Assembly: GCA_036736205.1 (NCBI GenBank)
Contig: DAINMX010000020.1
Coordinates: 1 to 48,746, forward strand
From: XYA12-FULL-58-9 sp001798605
Lineage (GTDB): Bacteria > Myxococcota > XYA12-FULL-58-9
Length of the DNA: 48,746 nucleotides
Direction of reading: 5' to 3'
This document shows positions 36,887 through 45,244 of this stretch, one piece after another (the first letter of the stretch is position 1; each line of letters begins with the position of its first letter). Made by a program: the position numbers and the translations under genes. The notes beneath the pieces were generated by a model that was not told where the DNA came from, did not search any database, and worked only from the letters and a program-made list of their open reading frames with translations.

Positions 36887-39037
36887 TCAGGCGGCGGCGT
36901 CGAGAACAGCGGTGGCGATGGCCTCGGCTTCGGCAAGTTGGATGGCTTCGATGGACTCGCCCACCGCTGCACTGTCGAACACCTGACAGAGCAGAATGTC
37001 GGTGCGCAGGAATCTGACAAGTGGCCTGAGGGCACTGCATGCCCGGGCGATCTTGGCGCGCAGCTTGAGGTCCTTCCAGTGATCTTCGTAGGGCTGCATT
37101 AACAGCTCTTTGACGCGATCTATTCCTGCGACCAGCTCCTTTTCCTTGTCCACCAACATATCGCCCACGAACTCGAGGGAGCGTTCTGCGCCAATGACAT
37201 TGACGAGATCGTGGTACAAGTGGGATTTCGGATCAAAGATCGCGGCACCTTCTTCTTTAAGTTGTCTTTGGAAAACGCGCACGGTACCGAGGGCAATCTG
37301 CGCGTCATGCAGGACTGCCGCCGACGAACGGAGTCGTTCGGGCAAAACCTCCTCGACACTTCGTTTTGGCAACCCTTTGGTTTCTGGGTGGGCGGTGCTG
37401 GCCCTGAGGATTTCCAATCGAGCGGCCAGCGCAGTTGCCTGACCAAGATTGACCAACCATTCGCTTGCGGCACCCAGGGCATTGCCCGCCGGATTTACGA
37501 AATGCCGAAAGCCTGCGAGATGTGGATGATAGACAGTGATGTCTGCGCCGACGCGCAAATCAAAGATTCCCGGAAGACCCAGTGCGAAGTAGAGGCTGAT
37601 CTCGAGCCCCGGAGGAAGCTGGGCATCGGTGTGGAATGAGAAACCCACAGGAAAACCCAACTCATTTTTCAAATTGACAGTTTTGTAGTATTTGCCTGCC
37701 TTCACAAATGCGGGTCCCCAGGCGGGAAAACCCAAGGACGCGCCCCTGCTGGTCGATTTGAGACGCGCCACCCAAGTAATGACTTCCCAAAGGGATTCGA
37801 GGCGCACCGCTGCCACACCATTTCGGTATTCTTTAAGAGAGGAGTGGTTGATCGCAGCGGCCAACTTGATGCCCTGCCCGGCGATGCCAGCCCCAACCCC
37901 CGGAGCAATTCGCAAACAGAACAGCTCCCACGCCTTTTGGTCGGTAATTTTGCCCACAAATCCCCCTAGGCCATTGAGGAATTGGGCAATGCCATCCCAA
38001 TTGGTATTCTTCTTCAGCTTGCCGATGAGCTCGTGGTCTTGTCGCTTGCTGGGATCACGAAGGAGATCGAACCAACTATCGAGATCTTCGGCGGCACCAC
38101 GCAAGAGCGCCGCAGAGAGAAGGGTGTATTTCTGCTCCCCTGCGGATATCTTCTCCAGGCGTTTTGGCGATGACTGCAAGTTGGCCAATCCCTTGTTCAT
38201 CTCCCGAAACATGCGCTGAGCCTCGTTTCGCTTTTCGTCCCCCATCTTCTCCAGATGAGCTGCCGCCTTTTCGATGGCAGCTTGGGTCGGTTTTCCTGCG
38301 GCGTCCATCACCGGAAGGAGCACATCCATGATTTCGTAATAGAGCTTCACCGGCCAGGTCAGTGCTTCACGAACTGCAAGTCTCGCGGCTTCTTTGCGGT
38401 TCCCGTCTTTCTTTGCGTCGGCAATCTTTTCGCGACCTAGCGCTGGGGGAAGCACCTTGCATGAGCCCATGGGAGGCGTGAGCTTTTTGGAAATATTTTC
38501 AAACTTTTCGAGAATGGGATCGGCCGTTGCGACAACCTTTGTCTCGAGTTGTGTCATTCGGGCCGATATTGGCATCCACGTTCCGAGGACCTTGGGGCCG
38601 ATATCGATGTAAGCTAGCTCCTGGAACTCGAGAGCGTCGATTCGTGTCTGCTTTGATATTTCCAACAAGGTGGCAGCGTGGACTGTCGGCGCACCGGTGC
38701 CTTGGATTCCCAGCAGGTGGTATTGGATCCGTACTATCAGTTTTCTCCACAACTGATTCATCTCGAAGTGCGGACCCGTAGAATCCGGATTGGTGAGCTC
38801 TGCCCATCTTTTGGGGGCTTTGTTGGCTTTGCGTATCAAGCTGAAGAGTTCGTCGAACTCGTTGTTGAGTTGAAGTAGAGTGGTCTCGATTTTGTCTGTG
38901 CATACGCTTTCGTGCACGGACGCCGATGAATGGCCGCGCTCAGCCTTCACCCTGTCCTTTGTAACGAGCTCCCCTTCAACGCGGCTGTCGTCGAAAGACC
39001 TCGCAACGCGTACTTTGCTGATGATAGGCGTCTTCAT
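36887..39037 (-). CDS. Large hypothetical protein
   Basis: 716 residues that I do not recognise. No signal peptide and no catalytic motif are obvious. The first ~450 residues are charged and appear mainly helical (for example KAAAHLEKMGDEKRNEAQRM). A glycine-rich, more hydrophobic stretch lies around residues 330-370 (RIAPGVGAGIAGQGIKLAAA), followed by a possible beta-rich middle part (GFSFHTDAQLPPGLEISLYF) and a helical end. It ends 22 bp from the stop of the convergent PKS/AONS gene and is 72 bp downstream of mnmA on the same strand, so it may be co-transcribed with mnmA. A link to the lipid genes is unproven. Confidence 0.7.
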   Translation of the reverse strand: MKTPIISKVRVARSFDDSRVEGELVTKDRVKAERGHSSASVHESVCTDKIETTLLQLNNEFDELFSLIRKANKAPKRWAELTNPDSTGPHFEMNQLWRKLIVRIQYHLLGIQGTGAPTVHAATLLEISKQTRIDALEFQELAYIDIGPKVLGTWMPISARMTQLETKVVATADPILEKFENISKKLTPPMGSCKVLPPALGREKIADAKKDGNRKEAARLAVREALTWPVKLYYEIMDVLLPVMDAAGKPTQAAIEKAAAHLEKMGDEKRNEAQRMFREMNKGLANLQSSPKRLEKISAGEQKYTLLSAALLRGAAEDLDSWFDLLRDPSKRQDHELIGKLKKNTNWDGIAQFLNGLGGFVGKITDQKAWELFCLRIAPGVGAGIAGQGIKLAAAINHSSLKEYRNGVAAVRLESLWEVITWVARLKSTSRGASLGFPAWGPAFVKAGKYYKTVNLKNELGFPVGFSFHTDAQLPPGLEISLYFALGLPGIFDLRVGADITVYHPHLAGFRHFVNPAGNALGAASEWLVNLGQATALAARLEILRASTAHPETKGLPKRSVEEVLPERLRSSAAVLHDAQIALGTVRVFQRQLKEEGAAIFDPKSHLYHDLVNVIGAERSLEFVGDMLVDKEKELVAGIDRVKELLMQPYEDHWKDLKLRAKIARACSALRPLVRFLRTDILLCQVFDSAAVGESIEAIQLAEAEAIATAVLDAAA

Positions 39038-39109
39038 CGCTGCCGGAGACTCCCTTCAAATAACATATTGTTTATCGGGCGGAATCTGCAAATGTTTCTT
39101 GTTCTCCAT

Positions 39110-40189
39110 CTATCGTTCGATGACGCCGCCGCACACCACGGAATCGCCGTCATACAGGACAACAGCTTGCCCGGGTGTAATCGCCTGTTGCGGCTCGTCG
39201 AATCTCACCCGCACGCGGTCCTCGCCGCATGGCTCTGCTGTTGCACGACTGCCGCTATGACGGTAACGGATTTTCGCTTCGACAGACATGGGCCCTGTGA
39301 GTCCGTCGATCGAGATCCAATTGAGGCGACCTGCCGTGAGCTCGGTGCCGATGAGCTTTTCCACAGGGCCGACAACGACAGCATTTTGCTCGGGATCCAA
39401 TCCCGTGACGTAAAGACGCTGGGAATGCGCTATTCCCAAACCTCTTCTCTGACCGATGGTGAAATACTCGATCCCCTGGTGCTGACCGAGCTCTCGACCG
39501 TCTTGGTCGACGATGGGGCCCGGCCGGGCATCACCGCAAAACAGCGATTGATATCCGCCTGCAGCGAAGTCTTGACTCTCCTCTTTCTCCGCAACTGAAA
39601 ATCCATGGGCTGCGGCTATCTCGCGAACCTGGGATTTTTCCATTCTGCCGAGCGGCAGCACCGTCGTCGACAATTGTTCCTGGGTGAGACGCGAGAGAAA
39701 ATAGGATTGTTCCTTGCGTGGGTCTTTACCCTTTTTCAGCAGCCACCTCCCACGTTCCTCGTCCTTCTCGACCAACGCATAATGCCCAGTGGCAAATCCA
39801 TCCACCTGCTCACCGCAGTCGCGCAATCTTTGCGGAATGAGGCCAAACTTCATGGCCGCGTTACAATGAACGCAGGGATTGGGTGTCAACCCTGCGGCGT
39901 AGGCGTCACGACAGGGATCGAGGATCTGAGTGTTGTACGCGTCGGCCAAGTCGACCACCACAAACGGGATACCCAGCTTGTCGGCAACCCCGCGAGCGTC
40001 TTCGACATCTTGCTTTTCACCCGGACCATAACAGGCATGTCGATGTGCTTCGGTCGCCATCGCCCGACCATCCCAGATGGTCATGATAACGCCGACGACG
40101 TCGTGCCCCGCGTCACACAACAACGAGGCGGCAACGGCCGAATCGACGCCACCACTGAGACCCACGGCTATACGAGACTTCTTGCTCAC
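39110..40189 (-). CDS. mnmA: tRNA-specific 2-thiouridylase MnmA
   Basis: 359 residues from a GTG start, with GAGGAG nine bases upstream. The PP-loop ATP pyrophosphatase motif is GLSGGVDSAVAAS (~10-22). The catalytic cysteines are in NPCVHCNAAMKFG and SLFCGDARPG, and YFTIGQRRGLGI is the family C-terminal landmark. It makes the 2-thio group of wobble uridine in tRNAs for Lys, Glu and Gln, using sulfur relayed from a cysteine desulfurase. A housekeeping gene that separates the PKS block from the phosphonate operon, and is divergent from the latter across 288 bp. Confidence 0.96.
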   Translation of the reverse strand: MSKKSRIAVGLSGGVDSAVAASLLCDAGHDVVGVIMTIWDGRAMATEAHRHACYGPGEKQDVEDARGVADKLGIPFVVVDLADAYNTQILDPCRDAYAAGLTPNPCVHCNAAMKFGLIPQRLRDCGEQVDGFATGHYALVEKDEERGRWLLKKGKDPRKEQSYFLSRLTQEQLSTTVLPLGRMEKSQVREIAAAHGFSVAEKEESQDFAAGGYQSLFCGDARPGPIVDQDGRELGQHQGIEYFTIGQRRGLGIAHSQRLYVTGLDPEQNAVVVGPVEKLIGTELTAGRLNWISIDGLTGPMSVEAKIRYRHSGSRATAEPCGEDRVRVRFDEPQQAITPGQAVVLYDGDSVVCGGVIER

Positions 40190-40463
40190 CGCTCGTCACT
40201 CCTCGGGTATGCCATGCCACTAATTCTGCTGCGCAACATAACCATCTTCGCGAGATGTTGCTACTCCAACATCGCAGCCCGGGGTGCCACCACCCGCATT
40301 GACCTGGACCGAATATTGCTGCACTCACCGTCATGACGAATTTGAGCTGCACGGCATGGAATACGCAACCACATTGGGGTATCTGGGCATTCGAACGGAT
40401 CCCCCTTGAGGGCCGATATGTAACCTGAGAGCACGGTTGTTCCGAATCGGTCAGCCAAACCAT

Positions 40464-40480
40464 AGGGAAGGTGCCCCATT
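40464..40480 (+). promoter_or_regulatory. Shine-Dalgarno and probable ATT start of the PEP mutase gene
   Basis: AGGGAAGG at 40464-40471 lies six bases before an ATT codon at 40478-40480. An in-frame stop TAG is at 40463-40465, and no ATG, GTG or TTG is in frame between that stop and the ATG at 40535. Family homology extends upstream of that ATG, so ATT is the best start candidate. Confidence 0.55.
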
Positions 40481-42106
40481 TCTCGCGCAAAAAAACTCAA
40501 AGAGCTGCTCACCCGCAAAGAGACCACGATCCTCATGGAGGCTCACAACGGCTTGTCGGCGAAACTTTGTGAAGAAGCCGGCTTTGAGGCTATCTGGGGC
40601 AGCGGACTGTCGATTTCCGCGGCCTTGGGTGTTCGGGACAGCAACGAAGCAAGCTGGACCCAAGTCCTCGATGTCCTCGAGTTCATGGCGGACGCAGCCA
40701 GCATCCCGATCCTCCTCGACGGCGACACAGGTTATGGGAATTTCAACAATGTACGTCGCTTGATCAAGAAGCTCGAACAACGCAACGTGGCGGGCGTATG
40801 TTTGGAAGACAAGCTGTTTCCGAAAACCAACAGCTTCATCGACGGCGAAAAGCAACGGCTCGCCGCCGTCGATGAGTTCTGCGGCAAGATCCGCGCAGCC
40901 AAGGACACCCAGCAAGACCCCGACTTCGTGGTGGTGGCACGGACTGAAGCCTTCATCGCCGGTTGGGGGCTCGAGGAGGCATTGCTCAGAGCCACCGCCT
41001 ACGCCGAAAACGGTGCCGATGCAATCCTGGTTCACTCCAAGCGCAAAGACTCCAACGACATCATGTCGTTCATGGAGAACTGGAAGCTTGACGTCCCAGT
41101 GGTCATCGTTCCAACCAAGTACCCCACCGAGCCGCTGGCCAAGCTCGAAGCGGCTGGCGTCACCAATTTCATCTTCGCCAACCACAGTCTGCGCACTGTG
41201 ATCACAGCATTGCAGACCAACCTGCGCAAACTCTATGAGACTCGCGATTTGATGTCGGTTCAGAACGACATCGTCAAAGTCGACGAGGTGTTTCGCCTGC
41301 AGAACGTGCAGGAGCTCAAGCGCTCAGAGCAACGCTATCTTCCCGACAACGCGGCCAACACTCGCGCCGTCGTTCTTATGGCAAGCAAAGGTGACTTCGG
41401 AGATCTGGTCGCCGACAAACCCAAGGCGATGCTACGCCTGCACGGCAAACCAATCCTCATATGGCATCAGGAAGCGTTCCGCCGCCAAGGCATTGTCAAC
41501 GTTGCCGCCGTCCGTGGCTATCGCAAAGAGGCGGTCAATGTCGAAGGACTGCACTATTTTGACAACGACGACTTCGCTTCCACAGGCGAGCTCAGCTCCC
41601 TCTACGCTGCGCGCGACTTCCTGCGGGGCGACATGATTGTCGCCTATGGCGACATCGTCTTTGACGACTTCATCCTGCAGAATCTGATGACCGCTCCCGG
41701 AGCCATCAAGATCGCAGTGGACGCCGCTTGGAAGCTCAGAGCGCGATCCGATGCCCACCGTGATCTGGTGATCACGGATGGCGATGCCGACCCCCTACGA
41801 GACCACACCTGCCGTCTCCTCGAGATCGGCAGCAGCAACAGAGCGGTCAGCCAAGACAAAGCCACCGGCGAATGGATTGGCTTGTTGTACCTCCGCGCCG
41901 AAAAGACTGGACAGATCGCAGCACTGCTCGAGGGGTGGGCGAACAAACAGCCAGAGAAGCTGAAGAATGGCGACCTGCCGATGTTGCTTAACCACCTGGT
42001 GGCAAGTGGTGAAACTATTTCTGTGGTTCACTCCTACGGCCACTGGCGTGATCTCGATGAACAGAAGGATCTGTTGGCAGCGCAGAACGCGGAACAGCCA
42101 AACTAA
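40478..42106 (+). CDS. pepM: Phosphoenolpyruvate mutase fused to a nucleotidyltransferase
   Basis: 542 residues if started at ATT 40478, 523 if at ATG 40535. The longer form adds RAKKLKELLTRKETTIL directly before MEAHNGLSAKL, matching the usual PEP mutase N-terminus, in which the MEAHNGLSA segment is internal. The mutase domain (to ~270) has the hallmark EDKLFPKTNS motif and LLDGDTGYGN. It converts PEP to phosphonopyruvate, making the C-P bond. The C-terminal ~240 residues are a nucleotidyltransferase (DKPKAMLRLHGKPIL, YGDIVFDD), as in known PepM-cytidylyltransferase fusions, which would make CMP-activated phosphonate. Its usual Gly-rich loop reads MASKGDFGDL. It heads a five-gene operon. Confidence 0.93.
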   Translation: MSRAKKLKELLTRKETTILMEAHNGLSAKLCEEAGFEAIWGSGLSISAALGVRDSNEASWTQVLDVLEFMADAASIPILLDGDTGYGNFNNVRRLIKKLEQRNVAGVCLEDKLFPKTNSFIDGEKQRLAAVDEFCGKIRAAKDTQQDPDFVVVARTEAFIAGWGLEEALLRATAYAENGADAILVHSKRKDSNDIMSFMENWKLDVPVVIVPTKYPTEPLAKLEAAGVTNFIFANHSLRTVITALQTNLRKLYETRDLMSVQNDIVKVDEVFRLQNVQELKRSEQRYLPDNAANTRAVVLMASKGDFGDLVADKPKAMLRLHGKPILIWHQEAFRRQGIVNVAAVRGYRKEAVNVEGLHYFDNDDFASTGELSSLYAARDFLRGDMIVAYGDIVFDDFILQNLMTAPGAIKIAVDAAWKLRARSDAHRDLVITDGDADPLRDHTCRLLEIGSSNRAVSQDKATGEWIGLLYLRAEKTGQIAALLEGWANKQPEKLKNGDLPMLLNHLVASGETISVVHSYGHWRDLDEQKDLLAAQNAEQPN

Positions 42107-42120
42107 TCGGAGTCATGGAA

Positions 42121-43275
42121 ATGCAAATAGAAGAGTTCGGTCGCATTCTCCAAGCTAATGGATTTGCCCACGGAGCGGGAGTTCCCTGTTCCTACTTCAA
42201 GCCACTGGTCAACTACATGACCGTAGAGCCCAACCTCGACTACATGCAGGCTACCAGCGAAGGTGAGGCGGTCGCCATCGCGTCGGGATTGGTTGCCGCA
42301 GGCAAGCCAGCCTTTGTACTGATGCAGAACTCAGGTCTTGGCAACGCGGTCAATCCCATCACCTCCCTGGTCTACATCTATCAGATCCCCGTGGCTCTGT
42401 TCGTTTCCCAGCGCGGTCAGCCAGGCCTTGCCGATGAGCCGCAACACGAGCTCATGGGCCGCATCACCAAGGAGCTCGCCGAGTTGTGCGATTTGCGGAC
42501 TCACCTGCTCGAACCCAGCTCCTTCGCGGCGGAGCTTGCGTCCGCGCAAACAGATGCCACCCCAGCTGCGTGGATCTGTCGCAAGGGGACCCTCGAGGGT
42601 GGGCCCAAGGCACCGCCCGTCACGCCAACCTTGAGAAGCGCAGCGGTAACTCCGGGCAACACAGGTGAGTTTGTGCCGATCATGCGGCGCGAAGAGGCTG
42701 TGTTGCGCATCCTGCCGCTGCTCAATCGCGGACTCAATGCGGGACAGGCACCGGTCGTGGTCAGCACCACCGGCAAGCTCTCGCGCGAGCTCTATGAGCT
42801 CGACGACCGTGAGCATGACAAGGCCAACCGGTTTTACATGGTAGGTTCGATGGGTTGTGCCGCCGGCTTCGGACTCGGCATCGCTCGTGCCCGCCCCGAC
42901 CGCAAGGTCCTGGTCCTCGATGGAGACGGAGCAGTGCTCATGAAGATGGGCACGCTTGCCACCGCGGGTGCCATGGGCACCCACAATTTTCACCACGTCG
43001 TCTTTGACAACGCCGCCTATGAATCAACCGGCGGACAGCGGACCGCATCACCAACGGTCGACTTCGCCACCGTCGCTCTCGCCTGCGGTTATCGTATGGC
43101 AGAAACCGTCGCCGAGCCCGATGCCCTCGAGCCCGCTCTGGCGCGACACCTTGGCAAGAACGGCCCCACGCTGTTGCGCGTCGTCATCAAGACGGGTGCC
43201 CGCAAGGATCTCGGCCGGCCCAACCTCGGCCCCAAGGGCGTGTGGAAACGCTTCACCCAATACATCCAAAGTTGA
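42121..43275 (+). CDS. Phosphonopyruvate decarboxylase
   Basis: About 384 residues; ATG 42121 is preferred because GGAG at 42109-42112 is eight bases away, while ATG 42115 would be only two. A two-domain ThDP enzyme. It has EGEAVAIASGLVAAGK and QNSGLGNAVNP near the N-terminus, and the ThDP motif starts at DGDGAVLMKMG and ends at FDNAAYESTGGQ. It decarboxylates phosphonopyruvate to phosphonoacetaldehyde, the irreversible pull on the mutase equilibrium. It follows pepM by 14 bp. Known gene names are ppd or aepY; the family is secure. Confidence 0.94.
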   Translation: MQIEEFGRILQANGFAHGAGVPCSYFKPLVNYMTVEPNLDYMQATSEGEAVAIASGLVAAGKPAFVLMQNSGLGNAVNPITSLVYIYQIPVALFVSQRGQPGLADEPQHELMGRITKELAELCDLRTHLLEPSSFAAELASAQTDATPAAWICRKGTLEGGPKAPPVTPTLRSAAVTPGNTGEFVPIMRREEAVLRILPLLNRGLNAGQAPVVVSTTGKLSRELYELDDREHDKANRFYMVGSMGCAAGFGLGIARARPDRKVLVLDGDGAVLMKMGTLATAGAMGTHNFHHVVFDNAAYESTGGQRTASPTVDFATVALACGYRMAETVAEPDALEPALARHLGKNGPTLLRVVIKTGARKDLGRPNLGPKGVWKRFTQYIQS

Positions 43276-43277
43276 GC

Positions 43278-44126
43278 ATGAAATACCAAGCAGTTATTCT
43301 TGCCGCGGGTCGCGGCTCACGACTCAGTGAGAAAACCGGAGAGATGCCTAAGGCACTGTTGCCGATAGGCCCCCGCACTCTCAGCGACCAAACCCAGACG
43401 ACATTTCTTCGCCGCCAGATTGAAGTGCTCGCAGACCTCGGTGTGGACGACATTGTCGTGGTGGTAGGGTATTTGCGCAAACAGATCATTGCTGACTTCG
43501 CCAAGTGGGACAGCCCGGCAACCTTGGTGGTCAACCCAACGCCACAGATCGAAACCTCTGGCAGCCTGCACAGCTTCCAGTTCGCTGTGAGATCTGACAA
43601 CAACGTTCTTGATGGCAGCAAGCAGACGCTCCTCCTCGACGCCGACATCGTCTATCACCGCGACGTTTTAGCGCGTTTGATCGATGCCCCCGAGCAGACC
43701 ACCATTCTTGTCTGCTCCCGAACAGTGAATGACAACGAAGAAGTGTTGGTGTACGGCACGGTCGAGCAGCCGCGTTACCTCGGCAAGGGATTGACGCCGC
43801 GGCTCGTGGGCGGAGTGCCTTGCCTCGGGGAGGCGACTGGCATCGTCAAGATTGCTCCGCGCGACCACCTCCTGGCCCGCGAAATTACTGACTGGATGCT
43901 TGGCGATCCCACAGCACCCGAAGGCACGTTGCCTTTCAAAGGGTTTGGCCCCGCCAGGCGAGCCACAGAACACGAAGAGCTCACCGGCCGTTTGATGCTG
44001 CTCGGCAAGATGACCTCCCTGTGCTTCGACGATCTGCCGTTTATGGAGGTTGACTCCGCCGCGGAATACGCCACCTTGCGTAGCGTGTTCTACCCGCAGC
44101 TCTTGAAGATGGAGAAACCAGAATGA
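43278..44126 (+). CDS. Stand-alone nucleotidyltransferase (probable phosphonate/sugar cytidylyltransferase)
   Basis: 282 residues, started at the ATG at 43278, two bases after the decarboxylase stop and giving the standard N-terminus KYQAVILAAGRGSRLSEK, then MPKALLPIG. The active-site aspartate region is LLLDADIVYHRDVL. It belongs to the NTP transferase superfamily of sugar-phosphate and choline-phosphate cytidylyltransferases. As a second such enzyme beside the PepM-fused one, it may be the true CTP:2-aminoethylphosphonate cytidylyltransferase, or act on another group. Its stop overlaps the next start (ATGA, 44123-44126). Confidence 0.9.
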   Translation: MKYQAVILAAGRGSRLSEKTGEMPKALLPIGPRTLSDQTQTTFLRRQIEVLADLGVDDIVVVVGYLRKQIIADFAKWDSPATLVVNPTPQIETSGSLHSFQFAVRSDNNVLDGSKQTLLLDADIVYHRDVLARLIDAPEQTTILVCSRTVNDNEEVLVYGTVEQPRYLGKGLTPRLVGGVPCLGEATGIVKIAPRDHLLAREITDWMLGDPTAPEGTLPFKGFGPARRATEHEELTGRLMLLGKMTSLCFDDLPFMEVDSAAEYATLRSVFYPQLLKMEKPE

Positions 44127-45226
44127 TCCTCCTCAATCCGGGTCCCGCAAACACAACAGACACCGTGAAAAGAGCGATGACCAAACCTGACATCTGCCCA
44201 CGCGAACAAGAGTTCGGCAAGGTCATGCTGCGAGTGCGCGACGGCCTCGCCCGAGTGGTCGACAAGAGTGGCGACTTCACCGCCGTCCTGTTTTTGGGCT
44301 CAGGTACAGCCGGTGTCGAAGCGGCAGTGAGCTCAACCGTCCCCCATCACGGTCGTCTGCTCGTCATTGACAACGGTTCCTATGGCGCACGCATCGCCGA
44401 GATGGCCCGCGCATATGGCATCGCTCACGATGTTGAAGAGTTCGGCGTCGGTGGATTCCCCAATGTAGGTCAGATCAAAGACCGCTTGGCAAAGACCCAG
44501 TACACTCATCTCGCTGTCATTCACCACGAGACCTCGACAGGCATGCTCAACCCAGTACGGGAAATCGGTGCGGTTTGTCGCGAAAAGGGCGTCGAGATGA
44601 TTGTCGACGCCATGTCGAGTTATGCGGCCATGCCCATTGACATGGCCGACTTGGGTGCCGATTACCTGGTGTCAACGTCAAACAAATGCATTCAAGGAAT
44701 GGCGGGCCTAACCTTCGTCATCTGCAGAAAGACCACGCTTGCCAGGCTACAACCCATCACTGGCCGCTCCCTCTATCTTAACCTGCCAGAGCAGCATCGC
44801 TTTTTCGAGAAGTCACAGCAGATGCGTTACACACCACCGGTGCAGATCATCTACGCCCTCGAGCAGGCGCTTACCGAGTATGAGGCCGAGGGTGCAGAAG
44901 GTCGGCACCGTCGTTACATGGAGTGTTTCACTGCTCTCGACTCAGGCATGGGTGAGCTCGGATTTCGCAGACTCCTTCCTCCAGCGCAGATGTCGCGCAT
45001 CCTGACCGCGTACATCGAGCCAGATCACCCGAGCTACTCCTTCAATGGCATGCACGACCGGCTGTTCTCCAAAGGGTTCACCATCTATCCTGGCAAGGGT
45101 GCCAACAAGGCCACCTTTCGACTCGCCAACATGGGTGCCATCACTCCCCAAGACATGACGGATTTCATCGGAGCGATGCGGGAGACCATCCATGAGATGG
45201 CAATGCTGCCGCTCTACGCTTCGTAA
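44123..45226 (+). CDS. 2-Aminoethylphosphonate aminotransferase (PhnW-like)
   Basis: 367 residues, class V fold-type I PLP enzyme. Landmarks are LLNPGPANTTDTVKRAM at the start, FLGSGTAGVEAAVSS, HHETSTGMLNP, VDAMSSYAAMPIDM and the PLP-lysine region STSNKCIQGMAG (Lys188). In a biosynthetic operon it would aminate phosphonoacetaldehyde to 2-aminoethylphosphonate, the reverse of the degradative PhnW direction. It is translationally coupled to the nucleotidyltransferase. Confidence 0.93.
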   Translation: MILLNPGPANTTDTVKRAMTKPDICPREQEFGKVMLRVRDGLARVVDKSGDFTAVLFLGSGTAGVEAAVSSTVPHHGRLLVIDNGSYGARIAEMARAYGIAHDVEEFGVGGFPNVGQIKDRLAKTQYTHLAVIHHETSTGMLNPVREIGAVCREKGVEMIVDAMSSYAAMPIDMADLGADYLVSTSNKCIQGMAGLTFVICRKTTLARLQPITGRSLYLNLPEQHRFFEKSQQMRYTPPVQIIYALEQALTEYEAEGAEGRHRRYMECFTALDSGMGELGFRRLLPPAQMSRILTAYIEPDHPSYSFNGMHDRLFSKGFTIYPGKGANKATFRLANMGAITPQDMTDFIGAMRETIHEMAMLPLYAS

Positions 45227-45244
45227 CACTGTGCAGGATGCAGC

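Noticed and set aside
40254..40273. Hairpin GATGTTG-ctactc-CAACATC between mnmA and pepM
   Set aside because: Only a 7-bp stem with no T tract and no conserved context. Probably chance.
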